Assembly: GCF_900113865.1 (NCBI RefSeq)
Contig: NZ_FOQY01000019.1
Location: forward strand, 103,623-167,622
Length of the DNA: 64,000 nucleotides
Reading direction: 5' to 3'
Source: Streptosporangium canum
GTDB taxonomy: Bacteria; Actinomycetota; Actinomycetes; Streptosporangiales; Streptosporangiaceae
Under the pieces are notes generated by a model, which saw nothing but the letters and a program-made list of their open reading frames with translations, was not told the origin of the DNA and did not search any database. Below are positions 14,502 to 24,749 of this stretch, one piece after another. The translations under genes were made by a program, and so were the position numbers. The first letter of the stretch is position 1. Every line of letters begins with the position of its first letter.

Positions 14502-15469
14502 ACAGGTACGGCCGCGCGGCCACCGCGCTGGCCTTCGCCCTCGTGGCGACGGCCTGCGGTGAAGGTCCCCCCTCGACCACGGACGGCTCCGGCGCGACGC
14601 GCTTCTACGTCGACCCCGAAGGCACCGCCGTCGGCGAGCTCCGCAGGCTGGAGGGGGAGGGGAAGACCGAGGACGCGGCGCTGATCCGCAGGATCGCCGA
14701 GCAGCCGAACGCGATCTGGATCGGTGACCAGGACCCGCACGCCAGGGTCTCCGACATCACCGCCAAGGCGCGGGAGGCCGGCCAGGTGCCGGTCCTGGTG
14801 GCCTACCACATCCCCGACCGCGACTGCGGCCAGTTCTCGGCGGGCGGCGCCGCGAGCGCCGACGAGTACCGCTCGTGGATCGGCCGCTTCGCCGAGGCCC
14901 TCGGCGACCGCCCCGCCTGGGTCATCGTCGAACCCGACGCGCTGGCGCACATCCTCGACAGCTGCACCCAGGGCGGCAGGGCGGCCGAACGCCTCGGCCT
15001 GCTCCGTGAGGCGGTGCGGACGCTGAAGAAGCAGCCCAACGCCAAGGTCTACCTGGACGCCGGGAACGCCGGCTGGATCAAGAACGCCGACGACTGGGCC
15101 GAGCCGATGCGGCAGGCCGGGGTGACCGAGGCCGACGGCTTCGCCTTCAACGTCAGCAACTTCTTCACCACCGAGGAGAGCGTCGCCGCCGCCCGGCGCC
15201 TGTCGGACGGGCTCGGCGGGGCGCACTACGTGATCGACACCTCGCGCAACGGCAACGGCCCGCTGCGCGAGGGCGCCGACACCTGGTGCAACCCCAGGGG
15301 GCGGGCGCTGGGCGAGGAGCCGACGACCCGGACCGGGCACGACCGGGTGGACGCCTTCCTGTGGATCAAACGGCCGGGGGAGTCCGACGGCGACTGCCAC
15401 CGGGGAGAGCCCCGGCCGGGTGAGTGGTTCTCCTCCTACGCCCTGGAACTCGCGCGAAACGCGGGATGA
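14498..15469 (+). CDS. cslZ: GH6 endoglucanase-like lipoprotein
   Basis: A 323-residue glycoside hydrolase family 6 protein with a lipoprotein signal (ALVATAC, Cys20). GH6 landmarks in order: IWIGDQD, YHIPDRDCGQFSAGG (catalytic acid Asp), VIVEPDAL, YLDAGNAGWI, FNVSNFF, VIDTSRNGNG and LWIKRPGESDGDC (putative base region). It would trim or cut the beta-1,4-glucan produced by CslA at the cell surface, as its S. coelicolor counterpart is placed to do. ATG 14498 overlaps the glxA stop by ATGA and has GGAGGA at 14487-14492. A much longer in-frame upstream reading is an artefact of GC bias inside glxA. Confidence 0.88.
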   Translation: MNRYGRAATALAFALVATACGEGPPSTTDGSGATRFYVDPEGTAVGELRRLEGEGKTEDAALIRRIAEQPNAIWIGDQDPHARVSDITAKAREAGQVPVLVAYHIPDRDCGQFSAGGAASADEYRSWIGRFAEALGDRPAWVIVEPDALAHILDSCTQGGRAAERLGLLREAVRTLKKQPNAKVYLDAGNAGWIKNADDWAEPMRQAGVTEADGFAFNVSNFFTTEESVAAARRLSDGLGGAHYVIDTSRNGNGPLREGADTWCNPRGRALGEEPTTRTGHDRVDAFLWIKRPGESDGDCHRGEPRPGEWFSSYALELARNAG

Positions 15470-15571
15470 CCGCTCGATCCTTTACACCATGGATCTTGCA
15501 GGTGAAGATTGTTTCGCAGGACATTGGCCGGAGTCGTCAGATTTTCATCGACCCTCTCGGAGTCCCCCTCG

Positions 15572-17566
15572 ATGAACAGATGGAAGACAGTCCTCATCAC
15601 CCTGGCGGTCGCCCTCCCCTCCGGCGTCCTGCCCGCCGCGGCCGCGCGATCCGCGACCGCCCCGACGGAGAGCGCCGCCGTCGCGCGATCCGCGTCCGCC
15701 CCGATCGCGGACAACGAGACCCAGCCCGTCTACTCACGCGCCGACGCCCTGGCCGAGACCGTGTTCGTCGAGGTCGCAGGGGTCGACAGCGACCGTGACG
15801 GCCGTCCGGACCGGGTCGCCGTCGACATCATGCGGCCCAAGGAGACCGCCTCCGGGCTGAAGGTCCCCGTCATCATGGAGGCCAGCCCCTACTACGCGGG
15901 CGGCAACGACGTGCCCAACCACGTGGTGGACCTCGACGGGTCCGACCCCGCGGGCATGGAGTACCGGCGCAACAAGTTCAACGACCTGCGCGATGAGATG
16001 TTCGGCCTCGACGAGGACCTGGCCGCCTCCCGCGCGGCCGCGCCTCCCTTCCGCGGCTACTACGACAACTACTTCGTGCCGCGCGGCTACGCGGTCGCGC
16101 TGGTGGAGAACCTCGGCTCGGGCCGCGCGACCGGCTGCCCGACGACCGGCCTGGCCAACGAGACCGCCGGGCCCAAGGCCGCCATCGACTGGCTCAACGG
16201 CCGGGCCCGGGGCTTCGACGCGTCCGGGAACGAGATCCGGGCCGACTGGTCGACCGGCAACGTCGGCATGACCGGCGTCTCCTACAACGGCACGCTCTCC
16301 TACGCCGTCGCCGCGACCGGAGTCAAGGGGCTCAAGACGATCGTGCCGATCGCGGCCATCTCCTCCTGGTACGACTACTACCGGGCCAACGGCGGCGTGA
16401 TCGCCGCCGGCGGCTACCAGGGCGAGGACGCCGACGTGCTGGCCCGCTACGTCCTCACCAGGGAGAACGCCGAGCAGGCCTGCGGCGCGCTGATGGACGA
16501 GATCGAACGCGACCAGGACCGGGTCACCGGCGACTACTCCGCCTTCTGGGACGGGCGCAACTACCTCAAGGACGTGGGCAAGGTCCGCGCCAGCGTCTTC
16601 GTGGTCCACGGCCTCAACGACTGGAACGTCAAGACCAAGCAGGCCGTCCAGTGGTGGGACGCGCTCGAGCGGCGGGGCGTGCCGCGCAAGATCTGGCTCC
16701 ATCAGGGCGCCCACTTCAACCCCTTCTCCTTCGCCCAGCGCAACACCGAGTGGCTGCGCCAGCTCCACCACTGGTTCGACTTCTACCTGTACGGCCTGCG
16801 CAACGGCATCATGGACGAGCCGCAGGCGGACGTGGAGTCGGGGCCGGGCCAGTGGGCCCAGCACGCCTCGTGGCCGCTGCCCGGCACCCGTGACGTACGG
16901 CTGCGCCTGGCGGCCGGGACGGGCGGCCAGAACGGCACCCTGAGCCGGGAGCGCTCCGGCGGCCACGCCGTGGAGTCCTTCACCGACCAGAACGTCCGCA
17001 CGGCCGAGCAGCTGGCCGAGAACATCACGGCCACCGACCCCAACCGGCTGGCCTACCTGTCGCCGGTGCTGGCGAAGGACGCCCGGCTCTCCGGCACCCC
17101 GGCCGTCTCGGTCAGGGCGGCGTTCGGAGGCGGGCGCTCGCCCTATCTGACGGCCCTGCTGGTCGACTACGGCACCGACGCCCGCGCCTACGGCGGCGTC
17201 AGCTACGGCCCCACCCCGGTCTGCTACGGCCAGGGCGTGCCGGGGGACACCGGCTGCGCCCGCCTCGCCGAGCACGTCACGGTGACCGCCCCCTACAAGA
17301 TCATCACCAGGGGCTGGATCGACGTCCGCAACCGCCACTCCGCCTCCCGGACCGACCTGCTCCGCGAGGGCCGCTTCTACGACTTCGACTTCGACCTCCA
17401 GCCGACCGACTACGTCGTCAAGGCCGGCCACCGGATCGGGGTCGTGCTCATCTCCACCGACCGCGACTTCACGCTCCGCCTGCCCGCCGGGACCGGCGTC
17501 TCGGTCGAGCCCGGTGACAGCTCGGTCGAGCTCCCCCTGGTCGGCGGCCGATCGGCTCTCGGCTAG
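15572..17566 (+). CDS. Secreted Xaa-Pro dipeptidyl-peptidase (S15 family)
   Basis: A 664-residue alpha/beta-hydrolase peptidase. An N-terminal signal peptide (TVLITLAVALPSGVLPAAAA) precedes a catalytic domain with GVSYNG (Ser237), VHGLNDWNV (acid) and HQGAHFNP (His). A C-terminal beta-sandwich follows, containing TAPYKIITRGWIDVRNR, as in X-prolyl dipeptidyl-peptidases. It releases Xaa-Pro dipeptides from peptides outside the cell. Start ATG 15572 is chosen because the signal peptide begins there, with GGAG 11 bases upstream. It lies alone, about 100 bases after cslZ with no visible link to it. Confidence 0.88.
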   Translation: MNRWKTVLITLAVALPSGVLPAAAARSATAPTESAAVARSASAPIADNETQPVYSRADALAETVFVEVAGVDSDRDGRPDRVAVDIMRPKETASGLKVPVIMEASPYYAGGNDVPNHVVDLDGSDPAGMEYRRNKFNDLRDEMFGLDEDLAASRAAAPPFRGYYDNYFVPRGYAVALVENLGSGRATGCPTTGLANETAGPKAAIDWLNGRARGFDASGNEIRADWSTGNVGMTGVSYNGTLSYAVAATGVKGLKTIVPIAAISSWYDYYRANGGVIAAGGYQGEDADVLARYVLTRENAEQACGALMDEIERDQDRVTGDYSAFWDGRNYLKDVGKVRASVFVVHGLNDWNVKTKQAVQWWDALERRGVPRKIWLHQGAHFNPFSFAQRNTEWLRQLHHWFDFYLYGLRNGIMDEPQADVESGPGQWAQHASWPLPGTRDVRLRLAAGTGGQNGTLSRERSGGHAVESFTDQNVRTAEQLAENITATDPNRLAYLSPVLAKDARLSGTPAVSVRAAFGGGRSPYLTALLVDYGTDARAYGGVSYGPTPVCYGQGVPGDTGCARLAEHVTVTAPYKIITRGWIDVRNRHSASRTDLLREGRFYDFDFDLQPTDYVVKAGHRIGVVLISTDRDFTLRLPAGTGVSVEPGDSSVELPLVGGRSALG

Positions 17567-17674
17567 CCGCTCCTTCCGGTGGGCGGGCCGCCGCCGGGGA
17601 TCGACGCCCGGCGGCGGCCCGTACGGACCCGGCTATTGACGGGGAGCCGGACCACTGATGGAGTGATCCCCGAT

Positions 17675-18352
17675 ATGCGCCGTTCAGGGAGTTCCCCGAC
17701 GGGCCGGTGGCGCCGGTGGACACCGTTCGCCCTGGCCGTCGCGGGGCTGACGGCCGTCGCGCTCGCCGCCGACGGGATCCGGCTCGACGGCGCGTTCGAT
17801 CTCGACGTTCTCCTCCCGGAGCCTCCCGTGCGCAGTCCCGTCCCGGTCCGGAGCCGGAGCGCCGACGTTCTGCCCGTGGGCGAGGACCCGACGGGGCGGT
17901 TCGCCTTCTGGGCCGTGATCGTGGTCGGCGCGGTGCTCGCCGCACCCGTGATCGTCATGCTGGTCAGGATGCTCATGCGCTCCGGCGACCGGCCGCCCGC
18001 GGCCCGCCCGGCGCAGGAGAGACCGCCGGCCGCCGCCGACGAGATGCGGGCCGCGCTCCGGGCGGCCCTGACCGACCTCGACGCCGGGGACGACCCGCGC
18101 CGCGCCGTGATCGCCTGCTGGCTCCGGCTGGAACACGCCGCCGCCAGGGCCGGGACCCCGCGCATGGCCGCCGACACCCCCGGCGACCTGGTCACCCGGC
18201 TGCTCGCCGCGCACAGGGTGAGCGGCCCGGCGCTCGGCCGCCTCGCCGCCGCCTACCGCCAGGCGCGCTACGCCCCCCACGAGGTGGCCGAATCACTGCG
18301 CGGCACGGCCCGGCGGGCGCTGGCCGAGGTGGACGCGGAGCTGTCGCCTTGA
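17675..18352 (+). CDS. DUF4129-type membrane protein
   Basis: A 225-residue protein with two membrane segments (about 14-30 and 77-97) that flank a presumably extracytoplasmic stretch. The C-terminal domain LRAALTDLDAGDDPRRAVIACWLRLEHAAARAGTPR matches the DUF4129 pattern found next to MoxR/DUF58 genes. It heads a five-gene operon whose other members overlap or abut. The start could be ATG 17675 or GTG 17663; I favour 17675. Its job is unknown; transglutaminase-like or Batman-type assembly factors share this context. Confidence 0.75.
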   Translation: MRRSGSSPTGRWRRWTPFALAVAGLTAVALAADGIRLDGAFDLDVLLPEPPVRSPVPVRSRSADVLPVGEDPTGRFAFWAVIVVGAVLAAPVIVMLVRMLMRSGDRPPAARPAQERPPAAADEMRAALRAALTDLDAGDDPRRAVIACWLRLEHAAARAGTPRMAADTPGDLVTRLLAAHRVSGPALGRLAAAYRQARYAPHEVAESLRGTARRALAEVDAELSP

Positions 18353-18747
18353 CGGCCCTCCTGTGGCACCTCGGGATCCTGGCGGCCGCCGTCGCGCTGG
18401 CCGTCGTGATCGTCCGCCGGATCCCGGTCATCCCGCCGAAGCCGTCCGGTCCGCCCCGCGCGGCCGCCGCCGCGGAGCCGGCGGACCGGGCGTTCGCCCA
18501 GGCCCGGTGGTGGGAGCATCGGCTCGTCTCCACCCGGGACGACCTGCCCAGGTTCCGCTCGCTCGTCCAGCGCCGCCTGGCCGAACTGGCCGTGGAACGG
18601 CTCCGCCGACGGCACGGCGCGATCGGCCCCGGCCGGGCCGCGGAGATCCTCGGCGGCGAACTGTACGAGCTGATCACCGTCCCCGTGACGGCGGTCCCGA
18701 CCCGCGCCGAGCTGGCCCGCCTGATCGCGCGCATCGAGGAGATATAG
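18349..18747 (+). CDS. Small membrane protein of the MoxR operon
   Basis: A 132-residue protein starting at TTG 18349, which overlaps the previous stop (TTGA), with GCGGAG 8 bases before. One N-terminal membrane segment (LGILAAAVALAVVIVRRIPVI) precedes a cytosolic helical domain (DLPRFRSLVQRRLAELAVERL). It abuts moxR with no gap. Proteins of this size and place are common in actinomycete MoxR operons and lack an assigned function; a partner of the DUF58 or MoxR protein is likely. Confidence 0.7.
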   Translation: MTALLWHLGILAAAVALAVVIVRRIPVIPPKPSGPPRAAAAAEPADRAFAQARWWEHRLVSTRDDLPRFRSLVQRRLAELAVERLRRRHGAIGPGRAAEILGGELYELITVPVTAVPTRAELARLIARIEEI

Positions 18748-19724
<977 letters not shown>

Positions 19725-19725
<1 letters not shown>

Positions 19726-20972
19726 TGTGGACCTCCACCGCGGCGCTGCGCCGCGCCGTCGTGCTCAGCGTCGGGCTGTGCCTGCTCGCGGTGACGCTGG
19801 GCCGGGTGGACCTGCTGGTCATGGCCGTGCCGTTCGTGCTGGGCACGGCGGTCAGCCTGCGCTCCCGGCCGGCCGGATCCCCCAGGGCAGCCCTCCACCT
19901 CGCCGACGCCGCCGTCACCGAGGGGGGCGCCGTCAGAGCCTCGGTAACCGTGGACGCCGACCGTTCGACGCTGTGCGTGGTCAGCCCCGCCGTCTCGCCC
20001 GGCCTGCACCAAGACGTCAGGCACCACGTCGTGGCGCCGCCCGCCGAGGTGGCGCTCACCGGCACGGCCCGGCGCTGGGGCGTCCACCCGCTGGGGCCGG
20101 TACGGGTCCGGGTGATCGCCTGTGACGGGCTGATGGAGTTCCCCGAACTGGTGCTGCCCGCCGGGAACGTGCGGGCCCTGCCCGTCGCCGAGCCGTTCGC
20201 CTCGCACGTCTCCGTGCCCCGGGCCGACGGGATGTCCGGGATCCACCGGTCCCGCCGGCTCGGGGAGGGCGGGGAGCTCGCCGGGGTACGGCCCTACCGA
20301 CCGGGTGACCGGCTGCGCCGCATCGACTGGCGGACCACCCTGCGCACCCGCGAGCCGTACGTCAACGCCACCCAGCCCGAACGCGACGCCGAGATCGTGC
20401 TGCTGCTGGACGTCCTGCACGAGGCGGACGGAGACGACGGCACGGCGAGCGTGCTGGACGTCACCGTCCGTGCCGCCGCCGCGATCGCCGAGCACTACAC
20501 CCGCCAGGGCGACAGGGTCTCCCTGGCGGAGTTCGGGCCCCGGCTGCGGAGGCTGCGCCCCGGCACGGGCCGGCGGCACCATCTGGCCCAGCTCGCCTGG
20601 CTGGCCGAGATCAGACCCATGCCCGAGGGCTGGGACGCGCTCGGCGACCGGCCGCCGATCACCGGACCGCCGGCCTCCAACGCCCTGGTCATCATGCTCA
20701 CCCCGCTCCTGGACCCGCGCAGCGCCACCGTCCTGGCCACCCTGGCCCGCGGACGCCGTCCGCTGGTCGCGGTCGACACCCTGCCCGCCGGGCTCCGCCG
20801 CCGGGCCGACACCGAATGGTCGGACCTGGCGGAGCGGCTCTGGCGGCTGGAACGCGACAACACCATCGGCCGCCTGCGCGAGGCCGGGGTGCCGGTCGAG
20901 GCGTGGCGCGGCTCGGGCAGCCTGGACGCCATCCTGCGGGACGCCGCCCGGATCGCCGCGGTGCCGCGGTGA
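19725..20972 (+). CDS. DUF58 (VWA-like) protein
   Basis: A 415-residue protein with two short N-terminal membrane spans (VVLSVGLCLLAVTLG; LLVMAVPFVLGTAVSL), a beta-rich region, and the DUF58 core VRPYRPGDRLRRIDW. A VWA-like fold follows (EIVLLLDVLHEADGD...VIMLTPLLDPRSA). DUF58 proteins are the usual partners of MoxR ATPases. ATG 19725 overlaps the moxR stop (TGATG); GTG 19722 in frame is an alternative. The function is probably envelope-complex assembly, inferred only from the family and operon. Confidence 0.85.
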
Positions 20973-21523
20973 CCACGCCGCACTCGCTGAGCTGGCGGAT
21001 GCTGATGTGGGCCGTCGGGACGACGGCCCTGCTCGTGGCGATGCCGCCGGACTACCGCGCCGGGATCGTCATGCCGCTGCTGGCCGCCCTGATCGGGCTG
21101 CTCGCCGCCGCCGAACCGGAGAACGCCTGGGTGCTCTGCCTGGAGGTCGTGACCGTGGTGGCCTGGCTGCTGACCACCGTCGTGTACGGCCACGCCCCGT
21201 CCTGGACCGTGGCGCTGGCCATCGGGGCGCTCCTCTACATCCACCACGGCATGGCCGCCATCGCCGCTCACATACCGGTGCGGGCGCGCGTTCCCGTGGC
21301 GCTGCAGGCCGGTTGGCTGGGCCGGGCCGGGGGTGTGATCGCCATGTCCGTCGCCGTGTGCCTGCCCGTCACCGTGCTGACCGGCGGCGCCTCCGCGATC
21401 CCCCCGGCCCTGGCCGTCGTCCTCGGGGCCGGGGGAGCGCTCGGCGTCGCCTACGCCCTGACGCGGGGCACGGTGCCGGTACGGCGGGACCGCCTCGCCG
21501 GCCGTGACGGGGGAGATCCCTGA
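20969..21523 (+). CDS. Polytopic membrane protein of the MoxR operon
   Basis: A 184-residue protein that begins at GTG 20969, overlapping the DUF58 stop (GTGA). At least five hydrophobic segments are visible, including MLMWAVGTTALLVAMP, VMPLLAALIGLLAA, LEVVTVVAWLLTTVV, WTVALAIGALLYI and IAMSVAVCLPVTVL. It closes the operon. No catalytic motif is seen. It could form a membrane platform for the DUF58/MoxR pair; this is inference from gene order. Confidence 0.7.
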   Translation: MTTPHSLSWRMLMWAVGTTALLVAMPPDYRAGIVMPLLAALIGLLAAAEPENAWVLCLEVVTVVAWLLTTVVYGHAPSWTVALAIGALLYIHHGMAAIAAHIPVRARVPVALQAGWLGRAGGVIAMSVAVCLPVTVLTGGASAIPPALAVVLGAGGALGVAYALTRGTVPVRRDRLAGRDGGDP

Positions 21524-21599
21524 GGGGGTGACCCTGGCTTGTCCCTGACTTCGGCCCCCGGCCCTGCCGCCGGGCCGTACCGGGGCATAGCGTTGGGGC

Positions 21600-21770
21600 A
21601 TGGGACGAATTCTGCTGATCGTGGCGGCCGTGGTGCTCGCCTTCTTCCTGCTCGGCTCGCTCCTGGGCTTCGTCTTCGGACTGCTCAAGTGGGCTCTGAT
21701 CATCGGCCTGGTCGCCGTGGTGGTCATGTTCGCGGCCAAGCTGTTCCGCTCCTCCCGCGTCCGGGACTGA
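21600..21770 (+). CDS. 56-residue membrane protein
   Basis: A small ORF, ATG 21600 to TGA 21770, encoding two hydrophobic helices (ILLIVAAVVLAFFLLGSLLGF; WALIIGLVAVVVMFAAKL) and a basic tail (RSSRVRD). Amino-acid order and codon GC3 look like a real membrane protein. It is 76 bases after the previous gene and ends 5 bases before the stop of the convergent RING gene. Similar short hydrophobic proteins are frequent in actinomycetes. No function is known. Confidence 0.6.
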   Translation: MGRILLIVAAVVLAFFLLGSLLGFVFGLLKWALIIGLVAVVVMFAAKLFRSSRVRD

Positions 21771-21774
21771 TCTG

Positions 21775-24345
21775 TCAGCCCGCGGGCTCCGGAGCCAGGA
21801 GACCGACCAGGTCGGCCGCGTCCAGCAGGTCCACCCGGTCGGTGTCCACGCTCCACGGATACAGCGCGTAGAGCTGGGAGCCCGCGGGCGGCTCCACATC
21901 CGCGTGGACGAGCACGGCGAGATCCGCGCCGTCCACCGGGCCCCGCCAGGGCCCGTCGTCCTCACGCCGCAGCAGCCGGTCGGCGAAGCCGGCGACGTCC
22001 TCGCCGGCCCGGCGCGCGTAGCGGGAGACGGAGCCGTCGGGGCGGCGCGTCAGCACCTCCCCGGCCCGTGCGGCGGCGTGCCAGCACGCCACCTCCCACA
22101 GCGTGACCCGTTCGGCCAGCCCGTAGGCGTCCTCCATCGCGGACCCGAGGAGGGCGAGCCGCCGGTGGTTGCCGGCCACGTTGTGCCCGTACCCGGTGCT
22201 GCTCTGGTTGAGGTCCACCCAGCGCATCGTGCGTGACCACAGGTCGGCCACCAGCGGGACGTGGATCCTGGAGGAGCCGGTCAGATCGAACCGCTGCTCG
22301 ACGGCCCGCGGGTCGAACAGGCCGGCGGGCCGGCTCATGAACCCGGCGAAGCCGCGCACGAGCCTGTCGAAGGGCACGTCGTCGAAGCTGAACACGACCG
22401 GCACCGCGTAGCGCCCGCCCAGGACCAGCAGCCGGGTGACGTCGAGGTCCACGAACTCCGAGGCGCCGAGCGGCTCCGGGGCCGAGGTCAGGTCGCCCGA
22501 GTGCACGGCGGCGGTCCGGCCCAGACGCAGGTCCGTGTAGTCGCACAGGCCCACGAATTTCCAGCGCGCGTCGTAGATCGCCACCGACAGGTCGAGGTCG
22601 ACGCGCTCGTCCCCGGGCTCGGCCCAGTGCAGGAACAGCCGGATCCGCTCGTCGCGGGGCAGCGGCTGCACGCTGCCGCGCGGCATCCGGACCAGGGCGG
22701 CGGAGTCCGAGCGCTCCGCCGTGGGTGCGATCAGGTCGTCCAGCCCCTCGTCCAGCAGCACCCGCCCGAGCGGGGGCAGCGCGGCGGCCCGGCGCAGCAG
22801 CTCGGCGGTCAGCGCCGCGAGGACCGGCGCGACCTCGCCGGCGGGCAGTTCCGGCCGCTCGTCCGGCTGCGCCCAGGCGCGTGCGGTGTCGCCGCGCGGG
22901 AAGAACAGCCGCGTCCCGCCGGGCGGCGTCCGCAGGCCGCCGAGGGCGGCGATCAGCACCCCGGGGGCGACGTGCGGCGCGGCGGCGGCGACCGCCTCGG
23001 CGGCGCCCTTCTCGCCGGCGCCCAGGACCTGGCCGAGCCGCCGGACCAGCTCGCCCGGCCGGGCGGCGAGCAGGGGCAGCGCCGGCTCGCCCGCGCGCAG
23101 CGCCGCCTCGACCCGGCCGGCGAAGGTGTGCAGGCGCAGCCGCGCGCCCTCCACCCGCAGCACCTCGGGATGCCCGGCCGCCCGCTCCAGCATCGCCTCC
23201 CCGAGCTCGCCGGTCAGCGGGGTGCCGCGCAGCACCGCGAAGGCCAGCGCCACCGTGGGGTGGCGGCGGTGGAACTCGTGCGGATGCAGCACCTCGGCCA
23301 TGCGCTTCCACGCCTCGGCGTGCCGGTGCAGGTCCTCCACGACGGAGGGCAGGGCCAGGGCGTCCAGGCGGGCCAGCAGCGCCCGCCGTACCGGACGGGG
23401 GAGCGAGGCGCGGCGCGCGAGCCGGGTGCGCAGGCCGGGGTCGCCGCCCATGAGCGCGTACAGCAGGCGCAGCACGTCGGTGGCGGTGTCCACGTGCCGG
23501 TCGAGCAGATCCCGCACGGCCGCCGCGTCGAGCACGGGCAGCAGCGCGGCGAGCACGGCGGCGCGCGTCTCGCGGACCGGGATGCGCTCGGGCAGCCGCC
23601 CGGCGGTCTCCGGCCCGCCCGCGCGGACCAGCGTGACCACGTCCGCGCGGTCCTGCGGGGAGAGCGGGGTGCGGCGGGCGAGCAGGGTGTCCAGGATCTC
23701 CCCGGAGACCGCCGGGGGATCCTCGCAGAGGGAGAGCAGGGCGAGGCGGTGGCAGGGGAGCGGGACGGTCGTGTCGGCCGGGGCCGCGGAAGGGCGCAGG
23801 AACGGGTCGGCCGGGTCGATCCGGCGGTGGCAGATCGGGCAGCCCGCGAAGTCGGAGCCGTCCCAGCACGCGTGGCAGACCAGGTGCGCGCAGGGGGAGA
23901 CCGCGTGCACGGAGCCCGCCTTCCCGCAGAGCACGCACGGCTGCTCGGGGTGCTGGAGCAGGACGGCGAACATCCGGCGGACGAAGAACTCCGCCGTGTC
24001 GGCGGGCACGCTCTCGGGAAACCCACGGAACATCGGCACGTGCTCCACGTGACCGCCCAGCTCGGCCAGTACGGCCTGCGCGAGCCGGCGCCCGGCCCGG
24101 GTCAGCTCGCCCGCGTCCAGCCGGCCCAGCGCGTCCCTGAGGCCGGGGGACAGCAGGAAGCCGTACTCCAGGAGCTGGGCCTCCAGCGCCTGGACGCCCT
24201 GCTGGAGCGTGGGGGAGGCGATCACGCGGGACTTGCGCCGCCGAGAGGACGGCCGCCGGGTCGGGACGGGGGTCTCCCCGGCGGCCAGCGGGCGGAGCGC
24301 CACGAGCCGCCGCCGCCGCAGCAGGATCTCGGCCAGCGGGTCCAT
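21775..24345 (-). CDS. RING-finger protein, MXAN_6230/SCO0854 type
   Basis: An 856-residue cytosolic protein. A C3HC4 RING-like zinc finger lies at residues 137-172 (Cys137, Cys140, Cys152, His154, Cys157, Cys160, Cys169, Cys172). A long helical repeat region follows, and then a TerD-like C-terminal part: DLDLSVAIYDARWKFVG, HSGDLTSAPEPLGASEFVDLDV, and VVFSFDDVPFDRL. It fits the MXAN_6230/SCO0854 family of bacterial RING proteins. RING fingers bind zinc and partner proteins; ubiquitin-ligase activity has no partners here. Start ATG 24345 has AGGAGA 8 bases before; the longer reading adds 65 unrelated residues. Function unknown; the TerD-like end hints at stress or calcium-linked roles. Confidence 0.82.
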   Translation of the reverse strand: MDPLAEILLRRRRLVALRPLAAGETPVPTRRPSSRRRKSRVIASPTLQQGVQALEAQLLEYGFLLSPGLRDALGRLDAGELTRAGRRLAQAVLAELGGHVEHVPMFRGFPESVPADTAEFFVRRMFAVLLQHPEQPCVLCGKAGSVHAVSPCAHLVCHACWDGSDFAGCPICHRRIDPADPFLRPSAAPADTTVPLPCHRLALLSLCEDPPAVSGEILDTLLARRTPLSPQDRADVVTLVRAGGPETAGRLPERIPVRETRAAVLAALLPVLDAAAVRDLLDRHVDTATDVLRLLYALMGGDPGLRTRLARRASLPRPVRRALLARLDALALPSVVEDLHRHAEAWKRMAEVLHPHEFHRRHPTVALAFAVLRGTPLTGELGEAMLERAAGHPEVLRVEGARLRLHTFAGRVEAALRAGEPALPLLAARPGELVRRLGQVLGAGEKGAAEAVAAAAPHVAPGVLIAALGGLRTPPGGTRLFFPRGDTARAWAQPDERPELPAGEVAPVLAALTAELLRRAAALPPLGRVLLDEGLDDLIAPTAERSDSAALVRMPRGSVQPLPRDERIRLFLHWAEPGDERVDLDLSVAIYDARWKFVGLCDYTDLRLGRTAAVHSGDLTSAPEPLGASEFVDLDVTRLLVLGGRYAVPVVFSFDDVPFDRLVRGFAGFMSRPAGLFDPRAVEQRFDLTGSSRIHVPLVADLWSRTMRWVDLNQSSTGYGHNVAGNHRRLALLGSAMEDAYGLAERVTLWEVACWHAAARAGEVLTRRPDGSVSRYARRAGEDVAGFADRLLRREDDGPWRGPVDGADLAVLVHADVEPPAGSQLYALYPWSVDTDRVDLLDAADLVGLLAPEPAG

Positions 24346-24749
24346 CACGGTCTCCTGCCCGTCTCGGGAACGCGAAGAGGGGCGGAGAGCGGACGCGCTA
24401 GTGTCTTTAAAAATAAGAGTGATAGAAGGAAGCACGTCCAAGAGCCGCCCCTCGGGGGAAACCGTAGCGGTGCGGCATGGCTTTTGTCGCTTCCATTGCA
24501 TAAGCCCGTGATGTCCAGTGGGGTGACCGCCGGCGTTCACCAGGTTTGGCGTGGTCCGGGTCGCGGGTGCGCTGCCGGATGGCCCTGGCGTGGTCCGGGT
24601 CGCCGGTGCCCGGGAGGTCGTCGGTGACCGCGCCGGCTCCGATCGGCTGCCGCGTCATCGGACCCACGACCATCCCGGTTTCATGTCCGTAGTTCAAGGA
24701 AAGGTATGCCTGTCCTAAAACTATGGCCGTGGGGCATGGGGAGGAAAAG
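24346..24749. other. Divergent intergenic region with an 18-bp direct repeat
   Basis: About 400 bases lie between the RING gene and the MATE gene. TGGCGTGGTCCGGGTCGC occurs at 24547-24564 and again at 24586-24603, 39 bases apart. An AT-rich stretch near 24403-24430 (TTTAAAAATAAGAGTGATAG) is the likely promoter area for the leftward gene. No gene is supported here. Confidence 0.5.

Noticed and set aside
22261..24627. 788-residue plus-strand ORF over the RING gene
   Set aside because: Composition (Gln, Gly, Arg, Val) is typical of an antisense frame; the zinc finger and TerD-like motifs are on the minus strand.
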